A model generated the notes under the pieces. That model had not been told where the DNA came from, did not search any database, and was given only the letters and a program-made list of their open reading frames with translations. A DNA stretch of 64,000 bases, taken from contig JAACJP010000003.1 of NCBI GenBank assembly GCA_013368375.1, forward strand, positions 868,001 to 932,000, written 5' to 3'. This DNA comes from Tricholomella constricta. Taxonomy: Eukaryota > Basidiomycota > Agaricomycetes > Agaricales > Lyophyllaceae. Below are positions 43,256 through 54,000 of this stretch, in pieces. A program made the position numbers and the translations under genes. The first letter of the stretch is position 1. Every line of letters begins with the position of its first letter.

Positions 43256-44568
43256 ATGTCGGCCATTACAACTATTTTCTCTGTCGTTTCGTTCATTACT
43301 TTTATACTTGTGGCTATCCCATTCTCGTGGCATCTTGAAGGTGCGCATAAAACAACCCACTCTTGTGCTTACAAAACTAAATTGGCATAGCGTGGAACAC
43401 CGGCACATGCCTGTACATGGCCTGGAGCTCCCTGGGATGTCTGAATCTGTTTATCAACTCGGTCGTGTGGCGAGAAAACATGGCCAACGTGGCCCCAGTG
43501 TGGTGTGATATTTGTACGTCCTCGGTCTGCTCTTCCTTGGACCGCGCTGACCGTTGTTCTGATTCAAGCGACCAAATTCATTTTCGGAGTAACCGTCGCC
43601 CTTCCTGCCGCTTCTCTGTGCATCAATCGACGCCTGTATCAGATAGCCAGCATCCAGGCTGTTACAATGACAAGAGCCGATGTACGTCACCGCATTCCAA
43701 GAATTGAACAGTGTTTCAATGATCTGTTTAGAAACGCAAAGGTGTACTCGTTGACCTATCGATCGGTGTTGGCCTTCCGGTCCTGTTCATGATTCTCCGT
43801 ACGTATTAGGGTACGTTGCCCCGCGCGCTGATGCCATGGTCCCATAGATTATATCGTGCAGGGCCACCGTTTCGACATCTTTGAAGATTACGGTTGCATG
43901 CCATTCAGCTACAACACACCTATCACATACGTCATCGTGCACGGACCGATCCTTACGCTTGGGATTGTCTCCGCCGTCTACGCCAGTAAGGCTCCCCTGT
44001 GGCATATGCAATATTGTGGCTCATTTACACCCAGGCCTGAGTATCATCAAATTGAAGCGCCGCAAGGTCGAGCTCCAGACGCTCCTGTCGTCGCACCCGA
44101 GCCTCAACGCGAGCCGCTACCTCCGGCTCATGTGCCTTGCAAGCACGGAAATCGCGCTAAGCGTCCCCCTCGCCCTTGTGGCCATTGTCATATCCTCACA
44201 AGGCGACGTCCAGCCATGGATCTCCTGGGAGGACGTACATTTTGGTGGGTATCTGCTTTCGTGGCGTCGCCTCTAAACTGACGAATGTGTTTGGTGCAGG
44301 CTTTTCATGGGTGGAACGATATCCGGCGGTTGTGTGGCGCGCCACTTCGACGTCGAACTTGGGGCTGGAGCGGACGCGGTGGGGGACCGTCGTGTGCGGG
44401 CTAATCTTCTTCGCGTTCTTTGGCTTTGCGGAAGAGGCAATGGACCATTACCGGTTTGCGTATAGAGCAGTTGGGCGGTGGTTGGGAGTCAGAGTACGTG
44501 GGAAAGAGAAGAACTTTGGGTCGGAGGGGCAGCTGGATCTCAATGTTTATCATTGCACGATCGCTTAG
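43256..44568 (+). CDS. STE3-type pheromone receptor (GPCR), 334 aa
   Basis: Seven exons: join(43256..43340,43391..43513,43569..43681,43732..43798,43848..43985,44035..44244,44300..44568). Seven hydrophobic helices are visible, starting ITTIFSVVSFITFILVAIPF (TM1). Family phrases: WNTGTCLYMAWSSLGCLNLFINSVVW, VAPVWCDI.TKFIFGV (TM3), INRRLYQIAS, YIVQGHRF.IFEDYGC (extracellular loop 2), NASRYLRLMCLAS and the TM7 exit FGFAEEAMDHY. STE3-like receptors sense farnesylated peptide pheromones and define the B mating locus or are non-mating paralogues in mushrooms. The tail is short and ends Cys-Thr-Ile-Ala, a CaaX-like box. No pheromone gene was seen in the flanks, so mating-locus status is open. Confidence 0.92.
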
Positions 44569-44887
44569 GTTCATAGACCTGGCCTGTAGAAAACCTCGAC
44601 GGAGGATACGCAGGTGCATATAAAGAGGGTCGCAGCGAAATTCTCTGAGTTGGATATCTATGAGCACAGGTTCAATGCAGTTCCAGGATGTGGGTGAATT
44701 CCTGTGGGAGACGACGACTGCAATAGGAATGCGCGTCAATCGCGCACCCTAGTTTGTGCCAAGCCGTTGGTCGCGCCACATCCCAGACCTCTGGGCAGGC
44801 CCCCGAGCACTAGTCGGCCGGTGAATCTCGATAACGGGCGGTTGTATTTTTAATCAATTCTTATCTCTATGGTCCGGTGGTGTGACG
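44569..44887. terminator. Convergent 3' ends of receptor and Pex24-like gene
   Basis: 319 bp between facing stop codons. No pheromone-like CaaX ORF or other feature seen. Confidence 0.4.
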
Positions 44888-46345
44888 TCATGAAGATAGG
44901 TGACTGGACGGCTTGGCGAGGGCGCGTCGCAAGCGCAGGCGCAGCGGGCTCTCCTCGCTCGGTCCGTGCGCCTCCGGGCTCTCCTCACTCGGTCCGTGCG
45001 CCTCCGGGCTCTCCTCGCTCGGTCCGTGCGCCTCCGAGCTCCCCTCGACACGCTCAATGCCGACGGGCCCCTCCTCCACCATTTCAACCGTTTCGCTGAC
45101 AATGGCTACACGCGTCCAGCGGCGGTGGCGCGTGTACTACAGTCCAATACGTTAGTATTCGTTTATTGATCTCGAATCTCGATGGATACATACCTTGCCC
45201 ATCCCACCTTTGCAGCTCGCGCCCTCCCACTTGTTATCGCCATAGACCCAGCCATCGGGGTCAGTTGTAATGTCATCCTCTTCTCCATCCTCGTACCCTT
45301 CCTCCAGCCCACTCTCGCCCTCCCCGAGTGGAAGATTTCCGTTCCCCCCACCGATGAGCCCAGACTCCCGCATCTTGCCAGCGGCCTTGAGTAGTCTGCT
45401 TCCAGTTGTGCCGCTTGCTCCAGCAGGGGTAGGGTTGTCCTCGGGTATGGGCCGCTCAACGCGGCTAAGCCCTCCGCCGTCGCGATGCACAACGACCTTC
45501 CATTCGGGCTCCTCCCAGCGCCATGTCGCGGTGCGCTTAACGCGCCCGCCCTTGCCGTCGGCGAGGAACACGGTGGTGGGTGCAGGGAGCGTAAACGCAT
45601 TCGGCGGCGACACGGGCTGCTGGGACGGTAGTGGGGAGCACCAGGAGGGCCGCTCGCCTGGAAGGAGGGCGGCGGTCCAGTCGAGGCCCATCCACCATCG
45701 CTGGTTTTCGTAGACGGTGAAAAGGAAGCGAAGAGAGGGCACGGGAGTGGGTGTGGTGGGCATAGGCTGGTGGGAGAGGATGACAGGGGGAAGAGGGTGG
45801 CCGGTGATTAAAGACAAGAGGTAGCGCAGAGACCAGCGCAGCCAGGCGCTGCGCAGGAGGGTGGAGATGATAACATGGGTAAAAGGAGCGCGGGCGGTAA
45901 TGACGACGGTGCCTAGGACAGCGACGAGGATGTGGAGCGGAACGAAATAAGTGATGAGTAGATATGGCACATAAGTCAGAGCAGCAATGCGCAAAAGAGT
46001 TGCTGAGGGCGGCACGGGACGCTTGGAGGGCAGCAAGGAATAGATGGTGTTTAGGTCCGCGACGGTGTTCTGCAGACTTTGCTCCGTTGTTGGTAATGGG
46101 CGGGGCCGGGGCGGTATACACAATGCGACGACGAGCACAGCGGGGAGTAGATAGCGCAGCGTGAAGTCGGCGAGGAGACAGACGGCCCACCAGAGGGCTA
46201 GAGCAAGCCAGGCATCGTACCACGAGGTGCGCCAACTAATGAGCTGGAGGACATTGCGGACGACGGCGAGGAGGGGTGCGAGGCGGACGAGGGCGGTTGT
46301 GAGGGGCGGGGGCACGGCGTTGACAAAATCGACGATGACGGGCAT
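44888..46345 (-). CDS. Pex24/dysferlin-domain peroxisomal membrane protein, 466 aa
   Basis: Two exons: complement(join(44888..45136,45194..46345)), 57-nt intron. The N-terminal half is strongly hydrophobic with paired membrane segments (AWLALALWWAVCLLADFTLRYLLPAVLVVAL; YVPYLLITYFVPLHILVAVLG), typical of the reticulon-like part of the Pex28-Pex32 group. The C-terminal half has dysferlin-type repeats: FTVYENQRWWMGLDWTAALLPGERPSWC, WRWEEPEWKV, DPDGWVYGDNKWEGA and YTRHRRWTR. These proteins shape ER/peroxisome contacts and control peroxisome number. The tail is three 10-residue repeats (EAHGPSEESP type) and a basic end. The start at 46345 (MPVIVDFVNAV) is chosen because homologues begin near there; the frame continues upstream through a duplicated segment. 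Confidence 0.87.
44948..45037 (-). repeat. Three 30-bp tandem repeats, coding
   Basis: Three near-identical 30-bp units (GGGCTCTCCTCGCTCGGTCC plus GTGCGCCTCC on the plus strand). Read on the minus strand each encodes ten residues, SPEAHGPSEE, in the C-terminal tail of the Pex24-like protein. Confidence 0.9.
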
Positions 46346-46572
46346 AGGAGAGAAGGAATGAATCACATGTCCGAGTCGTCGTCCATGCTTCACGCTCACG
46401 CTCCTCTCGCATCTGCTCACCGTCGTCCTCGCCGCTGCCCACCGTTTGCTTGACGATGACGGGCATAGGAGAGACTGAATGAATCACATCTCCGAGTCGT
46501 CGTCCATGGGCCTCTTCACGCTCACGCTCCTCTCGCGTCTGCTCGTCGTCGTCGTCCTCGCCGCTGCCCACC
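46331..46572. repeat. 121-bp direct duplication across a divergent promoter
   Basis: GACGATGACGGGCATAGGAGAGA begins at 46331 and again at 46452. The copies continue in parallel through GAATGAATCACAT, TCCGAGTCGTCGTCCATG and the TCACGCTCACGCTCCTCTCGC stretch to CGCCGCTGCCCACCG. Copy 1 contains the real Pex24-like ATG (minus); copy 2 contains the real GPI18 ATG (plus). Each also carries a decayed version of the other gene's start. Confidence 0.88.
46385..46453 (+). promoter_or_regulatory. Possible uORF, 22 codons, upstream of GPI18
   Basis: In copy 1 of the 121-bp duplication, the duplicated GPI18 start has lost codons and now reads ATG..TGA over 23 codons. If transcription begins upstream, this would be an upstream ORF in the GPI18 leader. 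Function is inference only. Confidence 0.35.
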
Positions 46573-47805
46573 GCTTGCTCCCCCTCTTCGACGCGTCCCC
46601 CCGTCTCGTCCCTTCCCCAGCTTTCCTCCAGCCCCTTGTCCGCTGGGACGCCCTCCATTTCCAGGCCATCGCAAATGCCTCCTACACATACGAGAACCAG
46701 TGGGCCTTTCTCCCCGGCACTCCCTTCCTCATGCGTCTCCTCGCCGGTACTCTTCTGTGGCCCACAGTCCTCCTGGCTGTCGCATTCGATTCCACCAAAA
46801 CTCTCTATCACCTCACGCGCCACCACTTTCCCCGCTCACCCTCGCTCGCCTATCTTGTAGCCTTGCTGTCCTTGCTCCCCAGCAGCCCCGCAACTCTCTA
46901 TCTTGCCCCATATGGAGAGCCCTTCTTTACCTATCTGTCCTACAAGGGTATATTCTGCACCTCTGCCCATTTCTCAATGTCTCACGTGCTGGACATGCAG
47001 GGATGTTGTACGCAGCAAGACAGTCCTGGCTACCAGCAACACTCTGCTTCACTCTCGCAAGCACTTTTCGTTCCAACGGAATCGTCTTGAGTGGGTACAT
47101 TGTCTGGGGGCTCGTCGTGCAGCCGTTCCTCACCTGGAAAAAGGTAATCCTCGCGCGTCTTCCCATCTTCACGTCCTAACAACAACCTCCCAGCTCTCTC
47201 CCATCAAAATAGCATACTCCCTCCTCCTCACAGCATGCGTAATGTCCCCGTTCATATACCACAACTACTCCGCCTACCGCCTCTTCTGCCTCGGCGCCTC
47301 CAAACCAGAATGGTGCTCCCGCCTTCCCCCCTCAATATACACCCACGTCCAGGCCAAATACTGGAACGTAGGCTTCCTGCGATACTGGGAACCAGCGCAG
47401 ATCCCAAACTTTGCCCTCGCGGCCCCGCCCCTCGCCCTCCTTGTCGCGTTTGCTATTAGCCATCTCCTGAAGACCGTCCCGCGGGTGTTTATCAGGCTCG
47501 GCGGTGATTCGTCAACCACCCCTGCTGTTGCAGACTCGTTCGTGGTGCCGTCGATCATCCCGCACCTGGTACATACCCTCTTCATGTCCGTCACCCTGCT
47601 GTTCTTCTCCCATACACAGATCGTGCTGCGCATGGCTGCTGCCTTGCCGACGCTGTATTGGGGTGCGGCATGGCTGCTTCTGCGTGACTCTGACTCTCAG
47701 GGAAATTCAAAACGCTGGCAGTGGGGTAGGATGTGGGTGTGGTGGAGTGCGGTGTGGGGTTTAATTAGCCTGGGGCTTTGGGCGGCTTTTCTGCCGCCTG
47801 CGTAG
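46506..47805 (+). CDS. GPI18: GPI mannosyltransferase 2 (GPI18/PIG-V), 398 aa
   Basis: Three exons: join(46506..46947,47001..47143,47194..47805). The luminal motif LVRWDALHFQAIA...YTYENQWAFLPGTPFLMR (WD and the aromatic-rich segment) is the PIG-V signature near residue 45, followed by many membrane helices (SLAYLVALLSLLP; LSPIKIAYSLLLTACVMSPFIYHNYSAYRLFC; IPNFALAAPPLALLVAFAIS). Also typical are YLAPYGEPFFTYLSYKGMLYAARQSWL and YWNVGFLRYWEPAQIPNF. The enzyme adds the second, alpha-1,6-linked mannose to GPI anchors in the ER. An in-frame ATG at 46479 would add nine residues. The start lies inside the second copy of a 121-bp duplication. Confidence 0.92.
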
Positions 47806-48032
47806 AATCATTGGCTGGCTCCACCATTGAAACAAGTTGATACAGTTCATTGCAACACAATGGTACACGTAAACTACAGGAGAATGAATGAACGACGTGT
47901 AATAACGTAGGTATATGTCAGCTGCTGAGTGTCAACACGAGAGTCTTCCGGAAAGAATAATAATTTGCCAAGGTTTGTCAAGGGTCCTATGATTTGCAAA
48001 CGGGTATGCGAGAGAAAAAGGAAAAGTTGGTC
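47806..48032. terminator. Convergent 3' ends of GPI18 and giant gene
   Basis: 227 bp between facing stop codons. Nothing further recognised. Confidence 0.4.
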
Positions 48033-51000
48033 TTATGGCTCCGTCGCCGTTGTCGAGTCTACAGCAGCAGTGGCCTTGGGCGCGGCATCAGGCGATGCTT
48101 CACGTCCAGGCGCCGGGGATGCCTCTGGCTTCGCTGCTGATTGTGGCTCGGGCGCTGGAGCGTCGCTCTTCGGTGCATCGGCACTGGGTTTCGGTTCAGG
48201 AGCAGACGCAGATGATTCTGCGGCTGTCGACTCCGACTTGGACTCCTCGGCGGCGCTCGTTGAGGATGCCTCCGGCTTCGCAGATGTACTAGATTCGATC
48301 GCGCTAGACGTAGCATTGAGCTCCTTCGCCTTCTCCTTCAGCGATGTCAGCCCAAGGACGAGGTTGTACTCCGTGGGCACAGCCTTCTGACTGAGCTTGA
48401 GCCAGGGCACTTGGTACCCGCCCTGTCCTACACGCACGGTCGTCGCCGCGGAGACATCGAGGATGCCGAGCGGGATGATCTCGAGTGAAGGAATCGCGCC
48501 CTGTGTGAGGAGGACGTTGGGGAAGTCGCCAGAGTTGACAGTTTGCCCCGGGGGAACAACGAAAGATGAAAAGGACTGTCCAAAATGGGCGTACGTGATG
48601 CCGTCGACCCCGGCGTCGGACTGCACGAATTCGATGATCAAGTCGGCGTCTAGAGGGTTGTGGACCTAGGCGCTGTTCAGTATTCAGAGGGTAGAGATGG
48701 AATGCTGTTAACTTACATCAAAATTGACGGACACAAGGTCATTCTCTAGCGTCTCGAGTGTGATCGTGACAGCGATGTGGGTGATGAATGTGGGCTGGTT
48801 GAGGCCTATAATGTAACAAATTAGCTGTCTGCATGGCACATCACAATCGCTACTTACCCTTTAGGCTTGTGGTCAGTTGGAGTTGTGCTAGGCCAGGGCT
48901 CAAAGAAGGGAAAGGGCTGCTGTTCTGGTCACCGTGGATCGTTAGATCTAATTGATCGTCGGTCTGGATGAACTGGCTCAAGAACGCCTGTACCCCCAAA
49001 AATTAGTAAGCTTCAACAGCAGCGAGTAGGCCGTAAGGCACCTGAGCTATGGTATCGTTAGCATTATCAGGCTGGTAGTGGAACTCGGTCGCGCTTGGAT
49101 TCTCTCCTGGCATGAGATGGAAAGGCTACATCGCGGTAGAATATCGTTCAGACGCACTCTGCGTGAAAAGGACAAGAAGCTTACATCGATGACTGCGCGC
49201 CCGATCTTCGTGCCCTGGAAAAGGACCGGAAGGGAGATGTCGCGGGTGTTGAGTGAGACGTTCGACGGGTTCTGAAGAACTGTCGTTAGAGGGGAAACGA
49301 TGAATTCGCTTCCTCCAGCGCCTCCACTACCAGTGACCGAAACGTTGCTCAGCAACGCAGTGTGCCCGAAGGAATTGATGCCTGAGGTACGGTACGTTAA
49401 TTGGAGACGAGCGTCATAATGAGAACATGCGTACCCTTCAAACTTGAGGCAACGTTGAACGGTATACCGGAGATCGGAACATTGCCAATCGTTGTCTTGG
49501 CCGTAACATCGGCAGACCCCTTGAGTGTGAGGTCCACTTCTTCCAACAGTGTCACTCCAGCGAACATCTGCGCGAACGCAGCTGGGTTCAGGGCCTTCAA
49601 GGGTTGGTCGCGGAAGGAGATGACGAGATCGGCAACGTTTCCTGTCGAAACACCTCCAACGGCGGGAATTTTTGGCAGATCAAGCTGTATATCCTGCTGA
49701 GCTTTGACCCAGCTTTGATTCCGAAGAAGGACTTACTTGAGCGATGTCTACGCCATGAGATTCGAGGATGAGATTCTGTCCGGCTTCAATTACTTGGAGC
49801 GAGAAGCCGAACGGGTTCTTGTATTTCGCCAGTGTGAACTCCGAGCTCGTAGGGGGTGCAAACGCTTGCTCCGGCTTCTCCAAGGTGACGCTCAAGTCGT
49901 TCAAAGAGATGGATTGTATGACCTACAAGACGATTAACCAGTGATCCTTTAGGAACTTGCCATGACTCACTTCGAATTTCTGGCCAGGAAGAATGACTTC
50001 AAGCGACAAGGTTTTGAATGCCGTGCTCAACCAGGCAACGGGACCATCCGAGCCATCGGGCTGTACAGAGTCTCCTCTTGTTATCAGGGTCTGATTTTCG
50101 CCAGCCAGGAATTTCGAAAAGAGAATGCCCATGTTCTCCAGATCCTTTCCACTCTGTGGTCGTATGCGACCAGACAGGTGGCTCCTCGTTTGCGAGTTGG
50201 CAGCCAAAAAGAGGTTCTTCCCCGACAGCGCTAAATCAACGTTGTCAGACACGTAGAAAAGAGAACAAGAGATTTATACTTACGTCCAACGAGGGTACCT
50301 TGGAAGAAGGATTGAAACGTAACAGTTCCAAGATCGATGCCCAATTCTAGTTCAATCAGCGTAGAAAGCAACCGCGGCCAGGAAACGACGTACGAGCTGG
50401 AGAGGGGATCAAGGCATCCGTTTCAATATGAATTCCTCCGGCAGGATCGTCCGATGGAAGCTGGAAGTTATTAATGGTAACACCAGGAAGACCGTTGAAG
50501 GCCTTGAACGAGACCACTTTGCTCAGCGCGACGTTTTCAAAAATGGTTCCAAGTGCCGTCAACCGAAGCCTTTTAGAAGAGATGGTCCAGTCAAAGCTTG
50601 GGTTATGAAGCAAGAACGTCGCAAACGATGTGAACCTGTTTATATGAAGCTTGGATCAGTCCCTAGTCCTTTTGGATCCATTCACTGGAGAACATACTCT
50701 GATGGTTGCGTGATAGTTAATCGAGCCTCGGTCCGATAATCGGGTACACCAGATACTGCAGCAGCACAGACTTGTGCGGTGTCAGGTGAAGCTGATCTCC
50801 GTCGAGGAAATCTGCTTACTTGATGGAAGCGAGATCGTCGCAATGTCCTTCCCTTGCCATGTCACGCTATGAGGAGACATGAGTCGGATTAAAGCGCGAC
50901 AAGTTCTCCAGGCTTACGTCAGTGGCTCTGTGAAGTCGATTGACGCATCCAAAGGTCCAATGTTTGTCAACGATCCGGCCAAAGAAAGATCGAACCCGGA

Positions 51001-54000
51001 GTCGGATATGTTGCTATGCAAGCCAGTTAGAAAGAACTTTTAAACGTGGTATATAGAGCGACGAACGTGATGTTCGCTTCCGTGAATTTCAATATTGAAC
51101 CGTCCACAAGGTGCTGTGCTACGGGCCCAGCGACAGCACCAATGAGGAATAGAGCAGTCTTGTCTGTCTGTGAAATTTTAAGAGGATGAGGTCGAGTATG
51201 TATATTGATGCAAGAATGAGTTTGGCTTACGATAGCAGGGACGCCCTTCTGGTCAAAAGACAAATCAGTCGCAACTGGCAAGAGTACGTTGTTGAATAAT
51301 CATCTCAAAATCAAGCTGCAAGCTTACAATCGTCTAATTTCACAGACGTGTCCACTGCCAGGTCAACTTGGAGACCCGCCAACGTTTTTAAGATAGCTCC
51401 GGCTGCATCGAATTGGTGACCGCTTGGGACAAACCACTTGAGATAGTATCATGTAATTTGAAGCTGAACACGTACCTGACACAAGTAGGTGGGCGTGTAT
51501 CAACAGACGTTACGACCTGGGAGACACGTGAACGATGTGATAAGTTTATTCACAAAGATGTTTTGCCTACTGGAGGTTTGAAATCAGGATTTGCGACAAT
51601 GAATTGGAACAGTTGCGTGAGTGGTCCAAGGTCAACGTGGTTTTGTTGCGATGCGAGGGTCAACAATTGAATGATCGCCAGAGGTTGAAGGTTGAACTCC
51701 AAAGGTAACGTTGGAGATGTCACAGTGGAGTGCCCGCCGGCGTGAATGGGATTCGAAGACGCGTCGAAGTCCTTGATTTTCCCTAAAACGATGCCGTGGA
51801 ACGTCGCAGTTGCCCCGACCTTCAAGAGGTTAATGCTCGCCGTGAACGGATTCGTCAACGTGAAAGAGGTGGAGGCGACTCCAGTTTTCACGATGTCAAG
51901 CGGGAACGTCAATGAAGCGCTCTTGATGAGCGTTTCATCCAATGCTGGGATGCTGACGGGCGACAAACGAATTTGAGAGAGCGCAGATTTCAGGGACAAG
52001 ATCGAAGTCGAGCCGGTGGTCCCAGCTATGGTGGTGTCCACGTCAACGCCTTGAATGAAATTTTGCAACAAGGCACGACCCGCAGACACTGCTCCTCCCT
52101 GTGGTGCATAGCGGACATCTTTTGGGTAGCATTGTTTAGATTATGGAAGAAAAGAGAGGAGAAGAAAGGGAAAATACTGACTAATGGAATAGCTCCCATT
52201 TCCAGGCTTGATGACCAAGTCGTTCTGTAGGGTATGTCAGATTCTGCTGGGCGTGAACTTCGTTGAACGCACTATTTGCGCAACACCGATGGTTTCTCCC
52301 CTGAAGTAAGAACTCAGCTTTGTTTTTCTCAGCATGATATACGAAGAAAGACCTACTGGAATTGCAATGAGAACGAGACATCACCAGTTCCTGGTAATAG
52401 TTCAGCGTGGTTGGGAGTAGAATGATGGATGACAACGAACCAATTGTAAGATTACTAGAAGACAGAAGATAAGTACATTGATGATAGGACGGTGGAAAAA
52501 GTCTCACCTTGGGTTGAACAAATTGCTATCCACTTTGATCAGCAGGAAATCAGGGAATCCGTGGCTAACATCCACGTTGCGAACTAAGACTGGCTTTGTG
52601 TTCAAACCTTGCAGACCATCAACGGAGGAGTCCACTGAGAAGTTGATACCCTTGAGAGACAAGAGGCCAACCGCGGTTTTGGCGTCGGCATTGGCAGACC
52701 CAGATAGACGAAGCGTTTGGGTTTTGCCGACAGTTGTGGCTGCGACGAATTTCTCGAAAGTGGAATGCTTGTCATCGAATACCGCGAAGGGAACATCGTC
52801 GAAAGTAAGGTGAACGATTCGATTCTGGACATCCGTTTGGCTTGGAGCCTTGGGCAACGCCAATTGGGCAAAGGAAGTACCCTCGAAACCAATGGTAAGG
52901 GTTTGCTCCAAAGCAGAGATGTCGAGAGGGAAGCCAAAAGGCAGCGTAAATGCCGCGTCCGTCGATCGACTGCTCGTCGAAGGATTATATGCAGTTCTTT
53001 CGGTGAAAATCAACTCCAGTTGATTGAGGTCGATAGACTTGATGACCTTCAGCGCGCCACGGTTGGGCAACACTGTAGAAATCCGAAGGGATTTGATTCC
53101 TTCGTTAAGCCATGTGACCTAACCAAAAGTTGAGAAATCGCCGAAGACTGTTCCTCATTTGAACGTACCTCCTTTGACCCCGCACTAGCGCCACGGACCT
53201 CAACATTGCTATCCTTGCCATGAACGAAATTGTTGAAGACCTCCGATACCGTGGAAAGGCCAGCAGGTGAGTTTTGTGGAACGAGACGCCCAACGAGAGA
53301 GAGATCGGATGTTGAGCCAGGGGCGAGGGTCACTGCTCCGGCGCTTAGAACGGGTGCAATCATGACATCTCCAACAAACGTCTCGAATCCGATAGAGCTA
53401 AGAGCAATTCCAACTTGCGAGGGCTGTGAACAAGATTTAAACAGTGGTAGAAAGTAGTCTTTTATGTAGTCCTCACATTTGTCGTCGATGCCTCAAGGGT
53501 TAGATGGATACCGCCGGCCGGATCGTTGGACGGTAAGTCAAATGTCTTGATTTTCACGCCACCCTTCAATCCATTAAAGCCCTTCAATGTAACTCTCTTC
53601 GACGAGAGCACAATTCCTGATACATGGATACCTATGCCACGGATCAATTGTCATCCGCAATTACAGCCAACCAAGGCTTCACGCTTACCCAGGGCGCTCA
53701 CTGCGGATGTGATATGAGTTACGTTCCCGTTGTCACATGCAATGGCTCTATTGGCTTACCAGTGAGATTATCTCCGGAGATATCCCAGACAAAGGAACCC
53801 TCGGTGAGCAAGGTCTGAAAGCGGGGTTAAGATGGTAGAGAGTAAAGAAGGGGCGAATTCAACTTTTGTAAAATCGGTCAAGTGAGCGACGTCTGCAACT
53901 TCGAAGGATGAAGCCGCATCGATCGCGCCACCAACGTCTCCTATGACTTTGACATCATCCATCTTGATGCGCCCTAGTGCTTTACCGGCCCAACCGACAG

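Noticed and set aside
42635..44887. Pheromone precursor gene beside the STE3 receptor
   Set aside because: No ORF ending in a CaaX box was found on either strand in the flanks; only the receptor's own CTIA end fits.
44948..45037. Possible CRISPR-like array of 30-bp units
   Set aside because: Units are directly adjacent without spacers, lie in a coding exon and preserve frame; the genome is eukaryotic.
45270..47179. Plus- and minus-strand ORFs antisense to the Pex24-like and GPI18 genes
   Set aside because: GC-rich shadow frames. Family motifs are found only in the chosen frames.
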